From assembly GCA_022573975.1 (NCBI GenBank), contig JACZSY010000005.1, positions 1 to 44,433 on the forward strand: a stretch of 44,433 bases of DNA, read 5' to 3'. The notes under the pieces were generated by a model. That model was given only the letters and a program-made list of their open reading frames with translations. It was not told where the DNA came from and did no database searches. The translations under genes and the position numbers were made by a program. Every line of letters starts with the position of its first letter. The stretch's first letter is position 1. The stretch is from SAR324 cluster bacterium. Its GTDB lineage: Bacteria; SAR324; JACQKK01. Below, piece by piece: positions 16,119-23,534 of this stretch.

Positions 16119-18764
16119 TCAGCTGGTGGCCTCGAGGGGTTCCGAACGCTGGGGGGGGCCGTCGGCCAGCACCACCCTGTTGCGTCCCTGTTCCTTGGCC
16201 AGGTACAAGGAGTCGTCCGCCGCCTTGATCAGTTCTTCCACCGAATTGGCGTCCTCGTCGAAGGTGGACACGCCCAAACTCGCCGAAACGTAACCGAGGG
16301 GCTGTTTTTCGCCATTGGGGAATTTTTCCTCCTCGATGGTGCGGCGCACCTTCTCGGCCACCACCAAGGCCATTTCCTTGCGGGTTTCCGGCAGCACCAA
16401 CACGAATTCCTCCCCGCCGTAGCGGGCGGCCAGGTCCGAGGAGCGCACCGAAAGGGCGAGGATGCGCCCGATGCCCCGCAGCACCTCATCGCCGAACTGG
16501 TGGCCGTTGGTGTCGTTGTAATGCTTGAAGTTGTCCACGTCCAGCATGATCAACGAGCAGGGTTTTCCGGTCTGGCGGGAGTATTCGATCTGGGTTTCGA
16601 GGAATTCGTCGAAATGTTTACGGTTGGCCAGCCGGGTCAGTGCATCGGTGTAAGCCTGGCGTTGGGCCTGGTCCATGGTGTGGTGCAGCGACTCTTCCTT
16701 GCGGTGGGATTGCAGCAGGGATTTCACCTTGAAGCGCAGGTCGAAAATGGAAAACGGTTTTTCCAAAAAGTCGTTCACGCCCCGTTCGACCGCGATGGTG
16801 CGTTCGGCGAAGTCCTTGTACAACCCGCTGACGGCGAGAATCGGGCAGGTGTGCCGCCGGTTTTGCAGCAGGGCGGCCAGCACCCGGTGGTTGTTCCATC
16901 CCGATTCGACGATGTCCGGATCGATGATGATCAAATCGGGCTTGAAATCCTCATAATTGTCCAGGAATTCATAGGGATTGTCCGTGGACAGAATGATGGC
17001 CTCGGGCCAAAGATGGTCGATCACGCCCTTGGTGATCATCCGGTCCATGTCCAGGCTGTCCATGATCACCACCCGGTTCGGGCGTTCCTCGCCGGAGCGT
17101 TGCAGACGGGGAAGCACGACCTTGATAATGCCCTGCTTCTTGTCCCCCATGAACTGAATGGAGCCCTGGTACTGGGAAATCACCTTGCGGGCCAAGGGAA
17201 TTCCGATCAACAACCCCATCCTGCCCTTCAATTGGCCGTCGAGGGGATTGAGGTTTTTCAGGGTGGGACCCTGGTAGGAAAATTCGATGGTCAATTGATC
17301 CGATTTTTCCTCAAATTCGGCCTCGACGTTCAGGGGGGACTTTTTCTTCCCCACCAGCAGGGCCTGTTCGATGATCAGGCTGAAGATGCGCCGAAACTGC
17401 GCGGCGTCGCCGTTCAGGGTCATGGGTTCCTCGGGCAGTTTGACCTTGAACTTGATGGCCCTCTGTTTGGCGTACCCCGCCATGGATTCCATGGATTCTC
17501 CGAGGATTTCCTTCAAATCCACCGGTTCGCGGCCCAGCTTGGTGAGGTCGTTTTGCAGTTCGATCAGATACCCGATGTTTTCGGTGATCAGCTTCAGAAG
17601 TTCGCCCTGCTCATAAATGGCGTCGAGCTCGATTTTGAGCTCTTTTTTGGGGATCTCCTGATAGGTCTGGTTCAGTTTGCCCGAATGGGTCAGGATTTTT
17701 CGGATCGGCGCGGTCAGTTCCGATGAGATGGCGGTGAGCGTCTCGGTTTTCAGCAAGTCGGTGCGTTGCATCTCCTGGTAGGTTTCCTCCAGGCTGGCCA
17801 GGGCGTTCCGGATTTCCTCGTTTTTCATCTCCAGGATTTTTTCCTGCGCCTTTTCCAATGAAATATCGGTCATCTGAAAGGCGACGTTTACCAGGGAGTG
17901 GTCCGCGGCGGTGATCGGCGTCACCGTCACCAGCAGCACCAAGGTCTCCTCCTCGCCCGTCTTGGACCATTCACCCTGCCAGGGCGTGCCGAACTCATGC
18001 TTGGGGTAATCGCTCAGATCGAAGTCTTTCACCAGCTTCATGATTTTTCCGCCGCCCCCGTTTAATTCGATATCCAAATCCTGCAACATTTTGCTGGCGG
18101 CGGGATTGTGGTGAATGATCTCCCCATCGGTATTCGTGATCAACACGGCGGCATTGCTGGATTCGATCACATTGGAATACAGCTTGATCTCTTTCAGCTT
18201 GTCCTGAATGGTCGATTCGAGCTTGGTGGTGGCCGTGGCGAATTCCTGCACCTCCAGCACCGAATCCTCATACAACTTGGCGCGGGCCGAGGTTTCGCCC
18301 AGCTTGGCGTACATGATGTGGGAGAAGGTGGTGTAAAACTCGACCACCAGCTTGGGATTGGCGGACCAGCGCCGCAGGAACGAGGTGGACACCCGCACCA
18401 GCCTGGACGGCGTTTCCGTCACCACGTCGGCCGAGCGCGGCTGATCGCTGACCACGGCGAATTCACCCACCACATCCCCGGGCGTGTTGAAGCGGATGAT
18501 GACCTTTTCTCCGGATTTGACGGCCAGCGATCCCTCCAGCAGGAAGAACATGTCATCGTCCAGGGCGCCTTCATGGATCAGTGAAACGTCCGGGGGGGCT
18601 TCCAGATACTCTCCGGATTTCAACACCATCCGCAGCGTTTCCGCGGTCATGGTCTTGAAATAACGGCACTGGATCAAGCCGTCCACGATCTCGTCCGTCA
18701 GATCGCTGTGCGCCGCCAGCAAAACTCTCTTATTGAAATCGGATTTTTTCGCTTTTGATTTCAT
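16119..18764 (-). CDS. cNMP-binding / PAS / pseudo-histidine-kinase / receiver / GGDEF protein
   Basis: An 881-residue cytoplasmic signalling protein with no membrane segment. Domains in order: cyclic-nucleotide-binding fold (about 30-150, with V-V-G-E-F-A-V-V-S-D), coiled linker (160-195), PAS (about 195-305), coiled coil (305-340), HisKA-like helices (340-415), ATPase-like domain (430-555), receiver (565-685, phosphoacceptor Asp615, Lys669 in F-L-E-K-P-F) and GGDEF (705-870). The GGDEF active site is G-G-E-E-F at 783-787 with an inhibitory R-S-S-D site at 774-777, so it should make cyclic di-GMP. The kinase His is replaced: S-S-E-L-T-A-P stands where S-H-E-L-R-T-P is expected (Ser348), and N- and G-boxes are weak. 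Confidence 0.92.
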   Translation of the reverse strand: MKSKAKKSDFNKRVLLAAHSDLTDEIVDGLIQCRYFKTMTAETLRMVLKSGEYLEAPPDVSLIHEGALDDDMFFLLEGSLAVKSGEKVIIRFNTPGDVVGEFAVVSDQPRSADVVTETPSRLVRVSTSFLRRWSANPKLVVEFYTTFSHIMYAKLGETSARAKLYEDSVLEVQEFATATTKLESTIQDKLKEIKLYSNVIESSNAAVLITNTDGEIIHHNPAASKMLQDLDIELNGGGGKIMKLVKDFDLSDYPKHEFGTPWQGEWSKTGEEETLVLLVTVTPITAADHSLVNVAFQMTDISLEKAQEKILEMKNEEIRNALASLEETYQEMQRTDLLKTETLTAISSELTAPIRKILTHSGKLNQTYQEIPKKELKIELDAIYEQGELLKLITENIGYLIELQNDLTKLGREPVDLKEILGESMESMAGYAKQRAIKFKVKLPEEPMTLNGDAAQFRRIFSLIIEQALLVGKKKSPLNVEAEFEEKSDQLTIEFSYQGPTLKNLNPLDGQLKGRMGLLIGIPLARKVISQYQGSIQFMGDKKQGIIKVVLPRLQRSGEERPNRVVIMDSLDMDRMITKGVIDHLWPEAIILSTDNPYEFLDNYEDFKPDLIIIDPDIVESGWNNHRVLAALLQNRRHTCPILAVSGLYKDFAERTIAVERGVNDFLEKPFSIFDLRFKVKSLLQSHRKEESLHHTMDQAQRQAYTDALTRLANRKHFDEFLETQIEYSRQTGKPCSLIMLDVDNFKHYNDTNGHQFGDEVLRGIGRILALSVRSSDLAARYGGEEFVLVLPETRKEMALVVAEKVRRTIEEEKFPNGEKQPLGYVSASLGVSTFDEDANSVEELIKAADDSLYLAKEQGRNRVVLADGPPQRSEPLEATS

Positions 18765-19306
18765 TGGGCATTCAATGGCCAGGAAAGCGTCCCACCCCCA
18801 TAGCCAAGTGCATTGTGTATAAGGAAAAAAAAAAAAACGCCACCCCTAACTGACAAAACGCACGATATTCCTGATCGGTGCGTTGTTTTCTGGCCCTTTT
18901 GAGGATTTTTTCACTCAACCGGGCGCGACCCCCTGTCAAATAAGCAAGGAAGAGGCCACATCACGGCCTGAATGACTGAAGGATGGTGGAAATCGGTGTT
19001 GATGAGAACCCGCCACGCCGTTCCTCCCCATGCATCCCCCCCCCCCCCGCATTTTTCTTTTCCAGCACGTTTGATTTTTTGGGAATTTCTCCACCCGAAA
19101 ATCAAATCCTTCCCTACCCGTCTCGCAAACCACCGGTGCTTTGGTAACCCTCATTGCCCCGGGGAAAGCGGCCGGTAAAATTTCCAACCCCGATGACCCT
19201 TCCCTCCTTCTCGCGGAGCGAGGGGACGGCGATGGCCGTTCGAGCGGGAATATTGAGGGAGCCTCACCGTTTTTCCCCCCTCCGCTCCCCCCGGAACCCT
19301 CTCCCC
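18765..19306. other. Gap upstream of the GGDEF gene with two homopolymer tracts
   Basis: 542 bases without a supported gene and lower in GC than their surroundings. A 13-A tract lies at 18825-18837 and a 13-C tract at 19036-19048. On the minus strand TATACA (18816-18821) lies next to the A/T tract and could be a -10 box for the GGDEF gene, but no matching -35 is at the right distance. An imperfect inverted repeat at 18857-18884 is listed separately. Confidence 0.5.
18857..18884. promoter_or_regulatory. Inverted repeat upstream of the GGDEF gene
   Basis: AACGCACGAT, a 7-base centre, then ATCGGTGCGTT: ten base pairs with one bulged G. It lies about 95 bases before the GGDEF start codon. It could be an operator or an RNA hairpin; nothing in the sequence decides this. 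Confidence 0.35.
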
Positions 19307-20701
19307 CTATAGATTCGCGCTGAGGCCATAGGCCACGGCGGTGGCTTCGAACACCGATTCGGAAAGGGTGGGGTGCGCGTGCACGGTGGCCAGGATTTCC
19401 TCATAGGTCGCTTCCAGACGCATGGCCAAGCCCAGTTCGGCCACCAGTTCCGTGACTTCGGGCCCGATCAGATGCGCGCCCAGCAACTGGCCGTAGGGCT
19501 CTCCGAAAATCAGCTTGACCATGCCATCCAGGTGCCGGATGGCGTTGGCTTTCCCCGAGGCCGCATAAGGGAAGCGGCCCACCCGGAATTTCAACCCCTG
19601 TTGCTGGCATTGTTGTTCGGTGAGTCCGATCGACGCCACCTGGGGCTGGCAATAGGTGCAGGCGGGAATTTGCCCGTAATCCACCGGCCGCCCTGGGCGG
19701 CCCGCGATCACCGCCACCGCCGCCTCGGCTTCCGCGGAAGCCTTGTGGGCCAGCAGTTGACGGCCGGCCACATCCCCGATGGCGAAAATATGGCGGATAT
19801 TGGTGCGATATTCAGCGTCCACCGGAACAAATCCCTTTTCGGTCTTCACGCCCGCTTTTTCCAACGCCAGCCCCTCCAGCACCCCTTCCATGCCGACGGC
19901 GATCAATCCCATATCGCATTCCAGCGAGGTGGCCGTCTGGCCTTTTTTCAGGGTGGCGGTCACTTTTCCCTTCTTCACCTGGAACGATTCCACCGAAGTG
20001 CCAGTGTAACAATGGATGCCTTTTTTGCGGAAGGCCTTGTCCAGTATGCCGGCGATTTCCGAATCCTCGCTGGGGAGCAGTTGGGGCAGCATCTCCACCA
20101 AATGCACTTCCACTTCGAACGTTGAAAAGTAATAGGCGAACTCCACTCCGATCGCGCCGGCCCCGACGATCAGCAGCCGTTTGGGAAATTTTTTCAAGAC
20201 CAGGGCGCCGCGGTAATCGAGCACCGTTTTGTTGTCCACGGGAAAGGCCGGAATCGCTTTCGGCCTCGCGCCCGTGGCGATGATGATATGTTTTGCCTCC
20301 ACCGCTTGGCGTTTCCCAGCCGGATCGGTGATGTCCAACTGCCGCGGCGAGGAAAACCGTGCCGTGCCGGGCAAATGGGTCACCTTGTATTTTTTAAGCA
20401 GCGCGGCCACTCCCCGATTCATCTTGTCGGCCACTTTGCGGGAACGCTCCACGATTTTTCCCGTATCGAAACCGATCTTTCCCACCTTGAAGCCATAGGC
20501 CTCGGCCTCGCTCAACGCCTCGTACAATTCCGCATTGCGCAACAGGGCCTTGGTGGGGATGCACCCCCAGTTGAGGCAAACCCCGCCCAGTTTTTCTTTT
20601 TCGACCACCGCGGTGTTGAGGCCGGCCTGTGCGGCCTTGATGCCGGCCACATACCCGCCTGGCCCCGATCCAATCACCAGGACGTCAAACTGATTGTTCA
20701 T
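19307..20701 (-). CDS. lpd: Dihydrolipoamide dehydrogenase
   Basis: E3 flavoprotein of 2-oxoacid dehydrogenase complexes or the glycine cleavage system; it reoxidises dihydrolipoyl groups with NAD+. The 464-residue product has the FAD motif G-S-G-P-G-G-Y at about 11-17, the redox disulfide in G-G-V-C-L-N-W-G-C (Cys42, Cys47), the NAD motif G-A-G-A-I-G-V-E near 177, the second FAD site A-I-G-D-V-A-G near 310 and the catalytic H-A-H-P-T-L-S-E at 441-448. It stands alone: no E1, E2 or gcv gene is adjacent, so its complex cannot be named from context. The 5' leader has no strong ribosome site. Confidence 0.95.
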   Translation of the reverse strand: MNNQFDVLVIGSGPGGYVAGIKAAQAGLNTAVVEKEKLGGVCLNWGCIPTKALLRNAELYEALSEAEAYGFKVGKIGFDTGKIVERSRKVADKMNRGVAALLKKYKVTHLPGTARFSSPRQLDITDPAGKRQAVEAKHIIIATGARPKAIPAFPVDNKTVLDYRGALVLKKFPKRLLIVGAGAIGVEFAYYFSTFEVEVHLVEMLPQLLPSEDSEIAGILDKAFRKKGIHCYTGTSVESFQVKKGKVTATLKKGQTATSLECDMGLIAVGMEGVLEGLALEKAGVKTEKGFVPVDAEYRTNIRHIFAIGDVAGRQLLAHKASAEAEAAVAVIAGRPGRPVDYGQIPACTYCQPQVASIGLTEQQCQQQGLKFRVGRFPYAASGKANAIRHLDGMVKLIFGEPYGQLLGAHLIGPEVTELVAELGLAMRLEATYEEILATVHAHPTLSESVFEATAVAYGLSANL

Positions 20702-21086
20702 GAGAAAATTTCAAGGGTTGAATGATGGGAACGGAAAGGTCGCGCCGGCAACCCCCAATCCGGGAAAAGGATGCCCGGAAGCACGCGGATAAACTAAAAC
20801 GGAACCGGAAAAATGTGGCTCAATCTATCTCACGGACGCCCCCAAGGCAAGCCGACGGACGTGGGGGAGGCAGAGGAAGGGGCGGTGCGCCCGGCCTCCC
20901 GGATTTCGATCCCTTCCCTCCGCTGTTTTACCCCAAGGCCCGTGAGTGGAGCCGGGGTCTATAAAAGGCTTTCCCCGGCGGATGGCGGGGATGAGGATCG
21001 AACCCAGGCGCGCGGGAAAATTTCAATCCCAGCACCTGGCCGCCAGCGGCGGGGAAGGCGCCGGCGAAAAATATTCCCGCAAGGAT
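20702..21086. other. Gap between lpd and the TPR lipoprotein gene
   Basis: 385 bases that hold the leader of lpd (minus strand) and the 3' side of the lipoprotein operon. I see no gene, hairpin with a U-run, or good promoter match. Confidence 0.4.
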
Positions 21087-22448
21087 TCAATCCAGGGTGT
21101 GCAGGAGAAAGAACTTGGTTTGTCCGGCCCGCAGCTTCACATTCTTGATGATTCGGGTGGACACGACCCCTCCCCCGCTGGAGGTATATTCCACCGTCAG
21201 GGAATGAGTCCCCGGAGGGAGGCTCAGCCGGCCGATCAATATCCGGTCCGGCAGCGTTCTCCATGAGCGGACGTCGGCCACTTCGGTGACTTCCGCCAGC
21301 ACCGAACCGGCGATGGAGGCCAGCAATCCCATTCCGGCGCCGCCACGGGCCTCGGCTTCTTTTTCCGCGGCCTTGCGCACCAGGTACTTGACGGTGGCCC
21401 TGGCGATGGCCTTTACGGCAATTCGCGTTTTGCGGTTTTCCAGGCTCGCCATGGCGATGACGCCCAGCGGTTCCACCAGCTCCAGGGTGGTTCCTCCAAG
21501 GCCGTCAACCCGAATCCGGGCGCCGCTGATCCGATAGGGCACCTTCTGATAGCGTGGAAAGGCGATCTTGACGACAAATCCATCGGGCATGGGCGCCCGA
21601 ATATGGTGTTCCACCTTTACGGGGCTCTGGCCGGCGAAATGGATGAAATAGAGATGGCCTTTCTTGCGCTTTTCCCGAAGGGGGATGAGGTCGGTGGAGG
21701 GAAAAAGGCCCTTGGCCTCCTGGACCTCCTGGCTGCCCATGAACGACGCCGTGGTCAACAGGTTGGAACCCAGCAAGGCAGGAACGCCCACGCCGTAGTT
21801 GGTTTGGAAATCACCCTTGAAGGCCTTGTAGGCCAGCTTGTTGGAAATGTAGGCGTCGTTCAACTCATCGCGGGAGCCCCCCATTTCGTAGAGCACCCCC
21901 ATCAGCATCCTGGCGAAGGCGTCCTCCGTATAAACGTTTTTCTTGCCTTCCTCGTACCGGCTGTTGATCACCACCAGCTTCAGGTTGACCTTGCGCGCCT
22001 CCACCAGGGCGCCTTCCACGTCGCCCAGCTGGACATAATTGAGCGCCCGGAAGATGTTGATGATGACGGACTCGAAATCTTCGCCACTGTACGGGATGGT
22101 GTTGTCGTTGATGAGGAAGGAGGCGGCGATCCTGGAGACCGATTCGGTGTACAAATCATCGATGCGCCGCTCGGCTTGTTCGAAGGCCTGGTTGCTCTTT
22201 TTGAAGCTTCCCGCGTAATGGTAGAGAATCCCACGGTCCAGGTTGAAGAGCACAAGGTTGCGGTCGCCGTATTCCTTGCGGTTTTTTTCCACCAGCTTGG
22301 CGGCGGCGTCATACTTCCCCGATCGGGCCAGGCCGTTGATCTTGAGATAAATCGACTGGTCCTGGGCACAGGATGCCATCCACACCATCGCCGCCAAAAA
22401 CAGGCCAAGGCGGAAACCGCATTTAACCAATATTGACACTTTCAACAT
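21087..22448 (-). CDS. TPR-containing outer-membrane lipoprotein (COG3014-like, LpoB-associated)
   Basis: A 453-residue lipoprotein. ATG 22448 is chosen because GGGGAGGT lies 7 bases before it; it opens a signal peptide ending in the lipobox M-A-S-C. After the Cys comes a region of helical TPR-like repeats (about 30-190, with F-N-L-D-R-G-I-L-Y-H-Y-A-G and a F-R-A-L-N-Y-V-Q-L-G-D-V-E-G-A-L unit), a Gly/Ala-rich segment and a C-terminal beta-rich domain. This matches the family found next to LpoB-like genes in several Gram-negative groups; its role is not established. It follows the lpoB-like gene by 33 bases, and the two very likely form one operon and act together in cell-wall or envelope work. 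Confidence 0.82.
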   Translation of the reverse strand: MLKVSILVKCGFRLGLFLAAMVWMASCAQDQSIYLKINGLARSGKYDAAAKLVEKNRKEYGDRNLVLFNLDRGILYHYAGSFKKSNQAFEQAERRIDDLYTESVSRIAASFLINDNTIPYSGEDFESVIINIFRALNYVQLGDVEGALVEARKVNLKLVVINSRYEEGKKNVYTEDAFARMLMGVLYEMGGSRDELNDAYISNKLAYKAFKGDFQTNYGVGVPALLGSNLLTTASFMGSQEVQEAKGLFPSTDLIPLREKRKKGHLYFIHFAGQSPVKVEHHIRAPMPDGFVVKIAFPRYQKVPYRISGARIRVDGLGGTTLELVEPLGVIAMASLENRKTRIAVKAIARATVKYLVRKAAEKEAEARGGAGMGLLASIAGSVLAEVTEVADVRSWRTLPDRILIGRLSLPPGTHSLTVEYTSSGGGVVSTRIIKNVKLRAGQTKFFLLHTLD

Positions 22449-22481
22449 CCCAACACCTCCCCGGTTGATGAAAACCCGCAT

Positions 22482-23087
22482 TTAAAACCTGAGCTTGGAT
22501 TTTTCGATGAATTTCTTGATTTTCTTGTCTCCGATCCAGACTTTCGTGTTGGTCTCCACGTTGATCAATTCCAGGTTGATCTGGTAAAACATAATCCGTT
22601 TGCCGCCTTCCTGGTCCGAGATGGTGTTCAACTCGCCGGTGAGGATGAAATCGGCGCCCAATTCCCGGCCGATCGCCGCGGGATTGCCGACACTTCCGGT
22701 TTGCTGATCGGCACGTTCCGCCCGTATCGCTTTCTTTTGCTCGCTATCGGCCACCACCGTCACCCTGCCAGATCGCAGAAAGGCCCGTTCCAGGTCTTTC
22801 ATGAAGGTTCGCGTGTTGATGTGCTCGCTGCTTTTGTTTTTCACCCCAAGTGTCATCACCGCGGGATTTTTGCCTTTTTTCTGGATCCATTGATTGATCC
22901 ACGGCCAGGACAGGCTGTCCTTGATCATTTCCTTGGACACCAGCTGGGAGTCCGTGTCGTTCCAACGGCCGCTCAAATCCTTCACTTCACCAGCCTCCAT
23001 CCGGGAGACTTTTTTCCCGCATGAGGCCGCCAAAAAGGCCACGGCCAATAAAATTACCATCCAGCGATATCTATAAATTGCGTTCAT
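22482..23087 (-). CDS. LpoB-like penicillin-binding protein activator lipoprotein
   Basis: LpoB-type lipoproteins sit in the outer membrane and stimulate class A penicillin-binding proteins. The 201-residue product starts M-N-A-I-Y-R-Y-R-W, has a hydrophobic core and the lipobox L-A-A-S-C (Cys about 24), and continues with the family's W-N-D-T-D-S-Q-L-V-S-K-E-M segment, the R-T-F-M-K-D-L-E-R-A-F-L-R-S-G block, G-A-D-F-I-L-T-G-E-L-N-T-I and a C-terminal N-L-E-L-I-N-V-E-T-N-T-K-V-W. The long disordered linker of enterobacterial LpoB is absent, as is usual outside that group. GGGAG lies upstream of ATG 23087. A strong promoter is at 23197-23225. Confidence 0.88.
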   Translation of the reverse strand: MNAIYRYRWMVILLAVAFLAASCGKKVSRMEAGEVKDLSGRWNDTDSQLVSKEMIKDSLSWPWINQWIQKKGKNPAVMTLGVKNKSSEHINTRTFMKDLERAFLRSGRVTVVADSEQKKAIRAERADQQTGSVGNPAAIGRELGADFILTGELNTISDQEGGKRIMFYQINLELINVETNTKVWIGDKKIKKFIEKSKLRF

Positions 23088-23534
23088 GTTTTTCGATCTC
23101 CCAAAGGTGAGCGTGGATACTCCCCCCGCCAAGGTTCAAAAGGGTGGACATTCCCGGGATTGAAGCTTCCCTGATACCCTGTTTCAACAACGCAACATCA
23201 TATTCCATGCGGCTTTCTTTTTCAAACAGCCAACCGAAATGGTGGAATCGCTTTAAACGCGCCACTTTTGGGTATTCCCGGCTGGGAGAAAAAGGTTGCG
23301 GGGCTGGTCCATCGCGGTTTTCCGCGCCCATCCTGACTCCGCCTGGCCGCATCCGGTGCATGGCGCGCGGGAACAAGCACCTGCAAAAGAAAAAGCCGAT
23401 ACACGCCGATGGCGGATGCCGGTTTTCACCCGATCCGCGTTGATCGGCGGTTTGACGGCGCCAAGGAGCAACAAGGGGGGATGTGCCGGGTTTCAGCCTG
23501 TCCGTGATCCCTCCGGACGATGCCGGATGGCGCC
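23088..23534. other. Gap holding the lpoB operon promoter
   Basis: 447 bases between the receptor gene stop and the lpoB-like gene, both minus strand. The right-hand part is the 3' side of the receptor gene and shows no clear terminator; the left part holds the promoter at 23197-23225 and a leader of about 100 bases. A short frame running into lpoB (ending near 23071) was judged not to be a gene. Confidence 0.5.
23197..23225 (-). promoter_or_regulatory. Strong sigma70-type promoter of the lpoB operon
   Basis: On the minus strand TTGAAA (23225-23220), a spacer of exactly 17 bases and TATGAT (23202-23197). Each box differs from consensus at one position. Transcription would start near 23190, giving a leader of about 100 bases before the lpoB-like ATG. 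Confidence 0.7.

Noticed and set aside
15750-17726. Long plus-strand frame over the end of mutL and the GGDEF gene
   Set aside because: Antisense shadow of the signalling gene; the minus strand shows full domain matches.
23071-23209. A 46-codon minus-strand frame before the lpoB-like gene
   Set aside because: It begins inside the lpoB promoter, overlaps the lpoB start and lacks a ribosome site.
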